NCBI RefSeq assembly: GCF_000143415.4
Contig: NW_003314382.1
Coordinates: 432,438-459,265 of the forward strand
Reading direction: 5' to 3'
DNA: 26,828 nt
Origin: Selaginella moellendorffii
Taxonomy: Eukaryota; Streptophyta; Lycopodiopsida; Selaginellales; Selaginellaceae
Under the pieces are notes generated by a model. That model had not been told where the DNA came from. It saw only the letters and a list, made by a program, of their open reading frames with translations, and searched no databases. The translations under genes were made by a program, and so were the position numbers. This document shows positions 17,976 to 26,828 of the stretch, piece after piece (within the stretch, counting starts at the first letter, position 1; every line of letters begins with the position of its first letter).

Positions 17976-19287
17976 TCACTAGGGCGTGGTGATGGTTTGG
18001 AATATGAGGACACTCATATTTCGGTGGTCATGGACTCTCAGTGGGGAGACTGGTTTGGGCACACCGCCAAGCGAGGGATGCCTCGGAGTCGTGATGCACG
18101 GTTAGATTGCTTAGTGTGAAAGCTCAGCATATCTAACTTGAACGCTTTGGTGCAAGTGGCACCAAGGTCGTGGTGAGTGAGATGGGGACACCTAATCTCA
18201 GTTGCTATGAACCCTTGGCCGTAAAGGCTGGCTTGGGTGCACCGCCAAGTGTGGGGGATGCCCCCGGGGTTATAGTCAACAACTTGGAGGTCTAGAAGAC
18301 CAAGTACCTCTTGGCAACTCTGTTAAGGTGCCAGGGTGAGATCACTAGGTGATCTTATGGCCAGATAAGGACAAGGTCCTTGGTTGGCTAAGGAATGAAG
18401 TTCTTAGTTCAAAATGTTGAAATTGAACTGTTTAAGGTGGTGTGGCTTGGTCGTGATGACCAAGTGGGAAGAGCACCTAAGGGAAATAAACTATGTCCGT
18501 GCGATGGCATAGTGAGTCCGAGGAAAGTAGTCTCTATAAAAGACCCATGGGAGGGTCACGAAGTTGGGCCGTGGATAGAGCCTATAGCAGAAGATGCTAA
18601 AGAGACGTACTAGGGGTGAACATCCTCCGGACTTGGCAAAGAAGAGTCTTTGCTATGGAACCGAAACAATACCTCAAGGAGGGAGGTAGAGATTCGATGT
18701 TGCTTGGTGCAACAATCAACGGATAGGAGCAAAAGATGAGTGGCCAAGATAGGGCCGTGGAATCCCTTGGAAGGAATCCAAGTGACAAAGTTAGGCGAGG
18801 AACACTAATGTGTTGGACGCTAACAAGTTGCGGAAAAGGAAGTGTGTTTCCAAGGAGGGATTCCGAAATGCTCCGATTTGGCGAAAGTGGAAGCTCCAAG
18901 GGAGGGAGCGGTAAGGTAGCCAAATGATAGGGCCATGAACAGCCCTAGCACAAAGTATGATAACTGGAACTTTGGCACGAAATAAAAGAGAGGATGATGG
19001 TGCCCTCGAGTAGAGAACTTCCTAGGATGGGAAGTGGAGTTGCACAAAAGGTGCAAGGCAAGGTGTCAGAGACACCTAGGAAATTGACTCCAAGAAGTCA
19101 AAATTCAAAATTCCAAAGTGCAAAGGTTATATCGATGGAAATTGAGACTACTCGAGAAGGAGTAGTGGGATTGACTTAGAGAAGGGTCTCTAAGAGGTTT
19201 AGCGAGAACTAAACCAATAAAAGGAGAGAACCACTATATGTGGTCCAATCAATCTCTAAGTTGGAAAGACTACCCTCCTTAGAGGAT

Positions 19288-19380
19288 ATGCAAAAGGCAT
19301 GGTGAGCCTTCAATGTCCAACCATTGACGAATATGGAGAAGGCATGGTGAGCCTTCAATGTCACACCATTGACAAATATT
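19288..19380. repeat. 46-bp tandem duplication before the 3' LTR
   Basis: AAGGCATGGTGAGCCTTCAA followed by an ACCATTGAC-AATAT segment occurs twice in tandem with a few differences. Confidence 0.8.
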
Positions 19381-19471
19381 GGCTACGCGCCAAGGATGGA
19401 AATGGTAACACATGCGGGTGTTACTTTATAAAATGGTTCACCGTTCGATGAGGACATCGAACTTCGTCTAT

Positions 19472-19482
19472 GGGTGGTGGAG
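19472..19482 (+). other. polypurine-like tract of the nested element
   Basis: GGGTGGTGGAG directly before the 3' LTR, the expected place for the plus-strand primer; two T interrupt it. Confidence 0.6.
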
Positions 19483-19483
19483 T

Positions 19484-21101
19484 TGTGAGACACAAAATCC
19501 CTAGGCCCCAAAGTGGAGCCGGAAGGGCGCCACATGGTAGTGGCCGAAGCGAGAGCCAAACGAGCGTAACACGTTTGGACCAAAAGCTCTGACTTGAAAA
19601 GTCAAGAGCGGGAGTGGAACTCCCAACGAAGTGCTCGAGGAACGAGCACGAAGCGAGCAAAAAGCAAGGCTCCAAAAAGGGACCCAAAAGGACCAACACA
19701 TGACACGTGGGAGTGTCCGAGATGGACTCGAGTTGGAGTCCGAAGTGGAGTCCGAGATGGACCCAAGTTGGAGTCCGAAGTGGAGTCCGAGATGGACCCG
19801 AGTTGGAGTCCGAAGTGGAGTCCGAGACGGACCCGAGATGGAGTCCGAGATGGAGTCCGAAGTGGAGTTCGAGGTGGACCCGAGATGGACCCGAGTTGGA
19901 GTCCGAAGTGGAGTCCGAGACCGGGACCGAGACCGAAACTGAGACCGAGATCGGGACCGAGACCGAGACCGAGGCCGAGGCCGAGGCCAAGACTGAGCCC
20001 GAGCCCGAGTCCGAGTCCGAATCCGAGTCCGAGTCCGAGTCCGAGTCCGAGTCCGAGTCCGAGTCCGAGTCCGAGTCCGGAGCCTGAGAGGGTGAAAGCC
20101 CAAAGCGTTCGTCTCCCAGACCCTGGGGGGTTTGGTGAGCTCCAAAAGTATAGTAGGGGGAGGACTGCAGTGGAGCCAGTTTGGCCAGGAAAGGCTAGTT
20201 TGGCCAGGAAAGGCCAGTTTGGCCCAGGAAGGCCGGACCCAGTGTTGGGTGATGAGCTGCCCACTGGGAAGTCCAAGACTAGAGTGAACACAGACCGACA
20301 AGCAGGGTAGCTTGGTGAAGTGTTCAAGAGCCGGCTCTAGTTCCCCCGGGAGATCGACTGGCCGATGCTCCCAGTCCAAGTGTGGGTGGCACTACCTACT
20401 TGGATACCTGATGTGGCTCAACGGAACCCGCTCTAAGCCCATGGCTAGAGCACCCAAGGGCAGAAGGCGAGGAGAGTACCCAGGTGGCTCGCGTAAGGCC
20501 ACGGTGTTCCGAAATGTTGTCCCAAAGGCCCAGACTGTGGAAAGGAAGAGGAGTAGTCCTCTGGGGTAGTGACCAAGGACACAGTCGTGTGGTGAGGAAG
20601 TCCCAGAGGACCGTGGGACTTAGTGGTCGGGCCTGTGGGTCTCGATCCAATGGCAGTGTTGGCAAACACGGCCAGGGGCAGAAAGGGACTTAGTGGGGAC
20701 TGACAGAGGGATATTGGGGAAGGCTATTCCCCTTGTCGGTGGGCATCCTAAGGATGCTAAGGAGTGGATCTGAGATGACCACTCACGGATGGTTTGCCTA
20801 GTCTTGGAGAGCCAAGACGGTGATGCAAGTGGTATTGGACTACCAGTGTGGCAAAGGTGATTGGGCATGGCCTTAGCGTAACGGGCTGCTATGTCGGTGG
20901 TACCTTTGAGTGTCGGTCATGGGATCGGACACGTGGTGCACTTGGACCAAGTGCAAATGTTGAGTGGCATGGATGCCATTCTCGGGGCTAGCAAGTCCCA
21001 AGTCCTGGATTGGACTTATGGAGGTTGTGAATGAGACTCTTCCAAGTGGTCAGAGGTGTGGTTAAGTGACTAAAGTAGAATGGAAAATTTAGTCCCTTAC
21101 A
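19484..21101 (+). repeat. 3' LTR of the nested element
   Basis: 1,618 bp. It differs from the 5' LTR by loss of about 110 bp of satellite array and gain of an 18-19-bp duplication (GGCCAGGAAAGG-type, near 20,190-20,215), plus few substitutions. Confidence 0.92.
19715..20079. repeat. GAGTCC satellite array inside the 3' LTR
   Basis: Same unit types and order as in the 5' LTR but about 110 bp shorter, with most of the GAGATGGAGTCC middle block missing. Confidence 0.9.
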
Positions 21102-21106
21102 CATAG
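21102..21106. repeat. target-site duplication CATAG (right)
   Basis: It matches 13668-13672. Confidence 0.9.
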
Positions 21107-21746
21107 CCTTTGCAAAGCTTTTCCAAAATCCACTAGTGAACTTTGAATCTCGATCACTAATGATATCCTCCGGCAAACCAAAATCAGGAAAAACCTTCTC
21201 CAAGTAAACCGCAGCCAAGTCTGAGGCAATGACAGTCTTCCGAAGAGCCAACAACCGCACATACTTCATCAACCGATCCACTATGACCCATACTTGCTCC
21301 TTTTGCCTCTGTGTTTGTGGCAAACAAGTGATGAAGTCCATAGAGATACTACACCAACGGCTCTAAGGAATAGGTAAAGGTTGCAAAAGTCCCCTCGGCT
21401 TCTCCTGTGGCACATTAACCCGCTGACAAAGCTCACATGATTTACAATACTTGAGGATATCAGCCTTTATATTCCTTCAATAAAAGTTGCGCTTAATCAA
21501 CTCATACGTCTTCTTCCCCCCAAAATGACCGGCCTCTAGACGATCGTGATAGTGGAATAAAACTTAAGTAATTAACGCATCCACCCGTGGCAAATATACA
21601 CGGCCATTGTAATAGAGAATCCCATCCACCAATGAGAAAGGAGCTTCCATTTGGTCTTGCAAAGAGGCCACCTCAGCATCCTGAGCCTGAGCATGCTCAA
21701 CCAACTGCCCAAACTCGTTAACCACCTTACTCAAATGATGACAAAA
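21107..21746 (-). pseudogene. integrase N-terminal and core part (Ty3/gypsy), with stops
   Basis: The order is a His/Cys zinc-binding region (HYHDRLEAGHFGGKKTYELI then CKSCELC), MDFITCLP with the first catalytic Asp, and FGLPEDIISDRDSKFTSGFW with the second. Stops interrupt it at 21564-21566 (TAA), 21477-21479 (TGA) and 21363-21365 (TAG). The frame runs up to the CATAG duplication and meets the C-terminal part (12,996-13,672) in phase once the insertion is ignored. Confidence 0.9.
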
Positions 21747-22346
21747 TCATGTTTGTAACGTCGTCACATGATGAACACGAGATAACGCATCTGCCACCAC
21801 ATTTGATTTTCCTGGACGATGCTCAATAGGAAACTCCCCAAACTCCATGAGTTTGACCATCCAACGAGCTTGCCTAGTGTTCAACTCCTTCTGTGTGAAA
21901 AGATACACAAGTGGTTTGTGATCTGTCAACACCACGAACACTGCACCATAAAGATAGTGCCACCACGTCCGCAAAGCATAAACAATAGAGAGTAACTCTT
22001 GCTCATATGTGGAATAGCGTTGCTCAGCGGAATTCAAAGTTCGACTCTCATATGCAATAGGCTGTCCCTCTTGCATGAGAACTCCTCCCAGTGCATAACC
22101 ATTCGCATCGCATGTCACCTTGTAAGGTTTCGATGGATTAGCAATGCGAAGCACTGGAGTCTCGCTCAACAATCGCTTCAGCGCCACAAAACTCTCCTCT
22201 TGTGGCTTCTTTCATTCGAATGGCATATTCTTGCGTAACAACCGCGTCAAAGGAATAGCCACCTCTGCAAACTTATGCTGGAAACATCGGTAGTAACTAG
22301 CCATACCAAGAAAACTACACAACTCGGCCACCGTAGTCGGTGTAGG
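21747..22346 (-). pseudogene. RNase H domain (Ty3/gypsy), with stop
   Basis: It contains VTCDANGYALGGVLMQ (first acidic residue), YSTYEQELLSIVYALRTWWHYL, VLTDHKPLVYL and the terminal GKSNVVADALSR motif, the order typical of Ty3/gypsy. A TGA at 22212-22214 interrupts the RT connection upstream, and a TGA at 21747-21749 ends the open frame. Confidence 0.9.
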
Positions 22347-22690
22347 CTAGTTTTCCACCACAGCCACCTTCCTTGGATCTGTCTTGACACCCTTAGATGT
22401 CACAATATGGCCTAGATATTCCACCTTCGACTTTGCAAATTCACATTTGCTCTTCTTCGCATAAAGTTTGCTGTCCCGGAGTAACAAAAGAACCTTGCGC
22501 AAATGCACCCTATGCTCCTCCATATTCTTGCTAAAAACAAGAATATTGTCCAAGAAAATCTCCACAAACTCATAAAGATAATGCCCAAATACCTCTGTCA
22601 TCAACCGAGTAAATGTGGCCGGTGCATTCGTCAAACCAAACGGCATAACTGTAAACTCAAAATGTTCGAAGCTTGTATTGAATGCCTAGA
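22347..22690 (-). pseudogene. reverse transcriptase palm (Ty3/gypsy), active site altered
   Basis: It contains [12 protein letters not shown] and, where the F/Y-x-D-D active site should be, FLDN; the Asn codon is 22545-22547. LGHIVTSKGV follows. It is out of frame with the RT N-terminal part because of a one-base shift near 22,690-22,700, and ends at a TAG (22347-22349) where a Trp codon is expected. Confidence 0.9.
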
Positions 22691-23458
22691 TGAGATAGAT
22701 GCATCATCCATTGCAATCTGATGATATCCACTCCGCAGATCAATCTTGGTAAACACTCGTGCTTCACCAAGCTTGTCCAAGATATCATCCACACGTGGCA
22801 TCGGCATCTTATCCTTCACTGTCTTCTTGTTCAAAGTGCGGTAGTCAATACACATCCGCATTGAACCATTCTTCTTCTTCACAAGCAAGACTGGAGCACC
22901 AAACGGAGACTTACTTGGCTGAATGAATCCAAATTTAAATAACTCCTTGACTTGTCGTTGAACTTCTTGCTCCTCCGCATAACTTAACTGAAATGGACGC
23001 CGGTAAATTGGTCGCGTCCCCGGCTCCAATGTAATCCCATGCTCCACACCTCATAACGGAGGCAATCCATGAGGAAGTTCAGATGGAAAAACATCAGAAA
23101 ACTCGTCCAGTACATCCCATACTGCTGCTTCTCCCCCACACGTGCCTTGGTCCCCCAAGTCATGAACAAACAGCAAGTAACTCGAAAGTGCTTTTCCATT
23201 ATGACAAGTCCGCTTCAAAGATGTAGCAGAGAGCATAACAACTGGTGGTTGAACGCCCTCGCCAAACCACCCATCTTTAACGCCACCATACTCCAGCGAG
23301 ATACGCTTAATACTCCACTTTATCTCTGGATCCACCTTCACCAACCATGGCATCCCGAGAATGAGATCCACACGATGGATATCTGCGAGATAAAAAGTCT
23401 CCACAAGTGTGGTTTTGCCAACCAACACTTCCAGCCCCTCGACACAAGCATCGAAATG
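22691..23458 (-). pseudogene. protease C-terminus and reverse transcriptase N-terminal part (Ty3/gypsy)
   Basis: The protease end has VDLILGMPWLVKVDPEIKW. The spacer includes VLDEFSDVFPSELPHGLPP, broken by a TGA at 23051-23053. The RT start has RPYR-like [63 protein letters not shown] and [13 protein letters not shown], whose Asp is the first catalytic residue. Confidence 0.9.
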
Positions 23459-24769
23459 CTAAGTAGAGGTAACTGCACCTTCCACTGTGTATGGAAGAAC
23501 GCCGCGTGTGACCAGGCCATGCTCTGCAACAAACTTTGCCGAAACAAAGTTGTCATCGCTCCCACTATCCAGTAAAATCCGCCCTGGATCGCCACGGAAC
23601 ACGCCCTCCAGCATTAAAGCTGATTCACGCGTATCCTCGAGCTCCATCTTGTTCCACACACAGTTGAGCTGACGAGCAACGATCGAAAGTCGCTTCCTCC
23701 GACTGGAATGGTTGTTCTCCTCATCCTCACGCTGCAAAGTTTGCAACTTTTTAGTATCTGACTTACCGTGAGAAGAAGATTGACCATTCTTCTTGTCCTG
23801 CTGCTTGTTCTTCAACTGCGGACAATCAGCCTTGTAGTGTCCAAGTTCGCCACAATGATGACAACCCTGTCTATAATTCTTCACAAAGAACTTCTGCTTC
23901 TTGGACCCCTTTGCATCTAAAGTAGTCACCACCGACTTCAACTTGTGATGCTTGTTCCCATCCTTGTGTCCACGGCGATCATCACGACGATTCTCGACAG
24001 AAGGACTCCGCGAACGCTTGCGAGACTTGTGCTTGTCATTGTCAAGTCGACGAGCTGCATCAAAGAGCTCCTCCAAACTCTTTGTAGGCTGAGAATGACG
24101 CAAGTGTTGTCGCATGCTCTCACTATGTAGGCCATCAATGAAGTAGGACTTGTTTTGATCTGGATCCTTCGTTAGAACACGACTAATCAAGCGAGTAAGC
24201 TTCTCAATATAGTCCCCGAGCGTCATTTTCCCTTGCTGAAAATGTCGAAGTTCCGTACGAGCATTCTCCACATCGTAATGAGGGGCAAAACATAAACGGA
24301 AAGTAGCCTTAAATTCATCCATGGTAGACACTGGTGGTTTCTTATCCGCAACACGGGACTCCTCAAGCCAATTCCACCATCGAAGACCCACATCACGCAA
24401 AACCATCGGAATAGCCACTAAAGCCTCTGCATCTGGAGTTCCTCTAGTAGCCAAGAACTTCTTCACATTGGCTAGCCAAGCGAGACACTCGTCCACACCA
24501 CTATCACTGGAAAAAGTTGGAATCTTGAGTCGATCTACCAAAGAAGGCTTACTTGGAGTGCTACCCCGTCCAGCCTCGAGTGCCTCAACACGCCCACGCA
24601 TGGTGTCCATCATGCCATGCATCTCGTCTTGCATCTCTTGCTGATTTTTATTAAGGGCTCACAGCTCATGAACCACATCTTGAATGGTCCAAATCTCCGC
24701 AGCTTCGTCGGCACCATCGTCGGCACCACCATCGACAATAGGATTCCAGCGTTTAGCTTGGTCGGCCAT
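23459..24769 (-). pseudogene. gag and protease (Ty3/gypsy), with premature stops
   Basis: An ATG at 24769 (MADQAKRW) is followed by a TGA at codon 37 (24659-24661). From the in-frame ATG at 24634 the frame is open for 391 codons to a TAG at 23459-23461. This covers a retrotransposon capsid region (residues about 45-190, with LRWWNWLEE and YIEKLTRLI), a basic stretch, one zinc knuckle (C258-x2-C261-x4-H266-x4-C271) and the protease motif LLDSGSDDNFVS (Asp356). Both stops fit C-to-T changes from CGA and CAG. Confidence 0.92.
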
Positions 24770-24780
24770 CGCAACCAACT

Positions 24781-24792
24781 CCTCTGATACCA
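24781..24792 (-). other. primer-binding site (initiator-Met tRNA) of the Ty3/gypsy element
   Basis: The minus strand reads TGGTATCAGAGG one base inside the 5' LTR, the standard plant Met-tRNA site. Confidence 0.92.
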
Positions 24793-24793
24793 A

Positions 24794-25008
24794 TGTTATG
24801 ATCCGGCGCAAAAAGACAGAGATTTAGTCACCCTAGACTATGCTACGCCACCTCTTGAGGTTCCTCACCACCCAACCACCCCCAAGCTACCTCAAAAGCT
24901 ACTATGAGCCCTAAGGTAGGTTAAGTCCCTTACCCTAACATGCCTTAATATACCCTTGAGCCTCCCTTTGACTGACGTTGACCACGTAGTCAAAGCTGGC
25001 ACCTAACA
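24794..25008 (-). repeat. 5' LTR of the Ty3/gypsy element
   Basis: 215 bp, TG..CA. It is followed by nine C that mirror the C run left of the element. Confidence 0.92.
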
Positions 25009-25017
25009 CCCCCCCCC

Positions 25018-25772
25018 ATGAAAGGATACATGTGAGGCCCACAATCTCTCAAACACTAACCTATATACTACCAACACTATCATCTTCCATAACTATGATC
25101 TACTTAGGTCTTAGTTATAGATGCCTGATTGAAGATACCTTTGAGCATCATTGAAGATCCTCTATGCCATTTGGCCACCTTATCACATACCTTTAAACCA
25201 TATAGCACAAGTTTTAATTATTTCCCAACTTTTGGCAACACAAGCTAGACTAGTTGAATGGCTTTATTTGCCTCCATCTACAATGCTATATCCTTGTTGA
25301 GATGGAAGCTAACTTAGAGGAGGGATGAATATGCTTTAAGAATGCTAGTTGGTGGAGGTTTATAGACACTTCCAATTAACAAAATCTAGGAAGGATACAA
25401 ATCAAATCTAGGGTTAGTAGGAATCTAGTGTTCTTTTCGTTCTAACAAGGTGTAAAGCACAAGGAGTATTCATTAAGATCTCCTTATTGAACTATCTACT
25501 TTTAATATTTATCAATCAAAAAACATTATTAATCATTGAATAAACTCTAAACCTAAACTCTAAACTGGTATTATTATATAGATACAAACAAGAATAACAC
25601 TATTATTATAAATATAAGCCCAAAACAATATCATTTATCTTGTGTTATAGAGTTTATTGAAATTCTTGAAATTCTTCTCTTAATTTTTAATATATTTTAC
25701 TTATTTCTTATAATATTTAGCCTATTTATTTTTTTAATTTCTTATATATTATTTCTTGTTTCTTCTTCTGAA
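25018..25772. other. AT-rich non-coding stretch
   Basis: No gene or palindrome copy is seen. A degenerate telomere-like CTCTAAACCTAAACTCTAAACT lies in two parts near 25,544-25,566. A TATA-like TTATATATTA (about 25,742) precedes the next open frame. Confidence 0.5.
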
Positions 25773-26171
25773 ATGTCTTATAAGAAAATTTATCTTCAAT
25801 TTTTTCTTGTATTAAGTTACTTCAGTTATTGTTATAATCAGAAATTTGATTGTAACTCTGATGACCCAGAACCACTTATGAAATGTATTTTAAATTGGTA
25901 TAGTGCTAAACATGGAGGAGATGTTAATATTTTTATTTATAGATCATCACAAAGTTTTAAATTTTCAAGTGATCCAAACCCTCAATTAGAAAATATAGAC
26001 TTTACAATTAATGATTATGATTATAAAGTGATAGTATTTGAAGGTTCAGCAAAATATGAATCTGAAGGATGGTATGGCTGGCATTTATGGTCATTTCAAG
26101 GTTGTTATAAACATGAAAAACACACTCTTGTTGAATTTTTTGAGATTAAGCCTCAATGCATTATACCTTAA
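25773..26171 (+). CDS. predicted small secreted protein, 132 aa, unknown family
   Basis: The ATG at 25773 opens a single uninterrupted exon. The first about 20 residues (KK then IYLQFFLVLSYFSYC) look like a signal peptide. The mature part is acidic and aromatic, with four Cys (27, 38, 111, 129) that could form two disulfides, and a YESEGWYGWHLWSFQGC core. Length and layout recall small secreted proteins, but I recognise no family; plant S-protein homologues were considered and do not match. Codon use is extremely AT-rich compared with genes A and B. An AT-rich leader with a TATA-like box lies just upstream. Confidence 0.6.
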   Translation: MSYKKIYLQFFLVLSYFSYCYNQKFDCNSDDPEPLMKCILNWYSAKHGGDVNIFIYRSSQSFKFSSDPNPQLENIDFTINDYDYKVIVFEGSAKYESEGWYGWHLWSFQGCYKHEKHTLVEFFEIKPQCIIP

Positions 26172-26828
26172 AATATTAAGAAAAATTCTATTATATATTT
26201 TTATTTCTAAATTAATTCAGGTTTTAAATAATATTTTTTATATAATGATTTGATACTAATATTTATATTTTTTAATTTATTAAAAATTTCTAAATAGTTT
26301 TGTATTGTAATTTTATTAGTATTATAAGTTCTAAAGCAATATTAGTTAAAAACTGTTACAATTCCATAAACTTAACTAGAATATATTATTTTTATTTCAT
26401 GTTTCTTTGTAAATAGAAATTAGTTCTTTATCTCCTAGAACAAATATGGAAAACTTACCTCGATGAAACCAGCAAGACAACTTCACATTCGAGGAACGTA
26501 CTTTGTTCTATTGAGTGCAAAGTGGCACTTTAGTAACAAGATTGGGGTTTAAGTTAGTTGTGTCGCCACTCTAAAAATTTAGTGTGTTTTAAAGTTGTAC
26601 ATATGTTATATAACACTATTGTTTAAACTCTTGGCATCTATAGTAGCATATACAAAGATTTTAACTTGTTTACCCTGTTTTCTTTCTATTAATTTTTAAT
26701 AAATATTTTTTATACAATATTTAACTTTCTTTTCAATATTAAACCTCAAGATATAAGGAATGCATCTAGTGACATATAGATACTAAAACATTGGTGGGTA
26801 ATTGGTTGATTTTCCATACCAATATTTT
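26172..26828. other. AT-rich non-coding end of window
   Basis: Only short AT-driven frames are present; nothing supported. Confidence 0.5.

Larger units (their letters stand above)
15401..19471 (+). other. non-coding interior of the nested element
   Basis: About 4.1 kb with many stops in all frames. It has no Cys-His box, DSG, RT or integrase motif. It shows internal duplications, including related segments near 18,049-18,090 and 18,229-18,270. I see no host gene captured in it. Confidence 0.75.
13673..21101 (+). mobile_element. nested non-autonomous LTR retrotransposon (LARD-like), 7.4 kb
   Basis: Two long direct repeats (1,711 and 1,618 bp) begin TGTGAGACAC and end CCCTTACA. A Met-tRNA primer site follows the first and a purine-rich tract precedes the second. 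Both sides carry CATAG. The 4.1-kb interior has no frame longer than about 110 codons and no gag or pol motif, so it must depend on proteins of another element. The LTRs agree closely outside their satellite array, so the insertion is younger than the decayed Ty3/gypsy element around it. Confidence 0.93.
12707..25008 (-). mobile_element. degenerate Ty3/gypsy LTR retrotransposon, interrupted by a second element
   Basis: The ends are two 215-bp direct repeats starting TGTTATGATCC and ending CTAACA on the plus strand. A Met-tRNA primer site lies beside the right LTR and a polypurine tract beside the left, so transcription runs right to left. The order gag, protease, RT, RNase H, integrase is that of Ty3/gypsy. 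Without the inserted element (13,673-21,106) it would be about 4.9 kb. At least nine stop codons, one frameshift and an altered RT active site make it non-functional. Both flanks are C runs, consistent with a CCCCC target duplication. Confidence 0.93.

Noticed and set aside
19501-20379. 292- and 241-codon frames in the second LTR
   Set aside because: Same satellite artefact as in the first LTR.
25773-26171. Plant self-incompatibility (S-protein homologue) assignment
   Set aside because: Length and signal peptide fit, but the order of Cys and the characteristic F/W motifs do not.

Overview
The window reads as nuclear DNA of a streptophyte (land plant or charophycean alga). The evidence is spliced genes, an interstitial (CTAAACC)n plant-type telomere tract, and two plant-style LTR retrotransposons primed by initiator-Met tRNA. 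I cannot name the species. No rRNA, tRNA gene, CRISPR array or bacterial operon is visible.

Region 1 (1-12.2 kb) holds two divergently transcribed host-type genes. Gene A (minus, 193-4663, 5' end unresolved) can be assembled from nine exon blocks into one frame of 1,353 codons plus stop. It has a ParB-like GQHS segment, a possible methyltransferase-like glycine-rich segment, and a long acidic, repetitive tail. Its introns are only about 47-57 nt. Gene B (plus, 8162-11297, one 52-nt intron) encodes a 1,027-aa protein resembling the DUF7869 family, with a probable RNase-H/transposase-like acidic triad. A small possible third gene lies at 11513-11770.

The most unusual signal in region 1 is a 22-bp palindrome, ATGGCRTG-N6-CAYGCCAT, in about 28 full or partial copies. 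Copies form the core of several tiny introns of gene A, are translated inside coding exons of both genes, bound short composite repeats, and form a nested foldback cluster at 7646-8081. I see no copy in the retrotransposons or in the last 14 kb.

Region 2 (12,707-25,008) is a nested retrotransposon block. An old, degenerate Ty3/gypsy element lies on the minus strand with 215-bp LTRs; its gag, protease, RT, RNase H and integrase are broken by at least nine stops and one frameshift. A non-coding LTR element (13,673-21,101, plus) with 1.6-1.7 kb LTRs is inserted in its integrase, flanked by the 5-bp duplication CATAG. Each LTR of the inner element carries a large GAGTCC-type satellite array.

Region 3 (25,009-26,828) is very AT-rich. 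It holds one small open frame for a predicted secreted four-cysteine protein and otherwise nothing recognisable. Its composition differs sharply from region 1.
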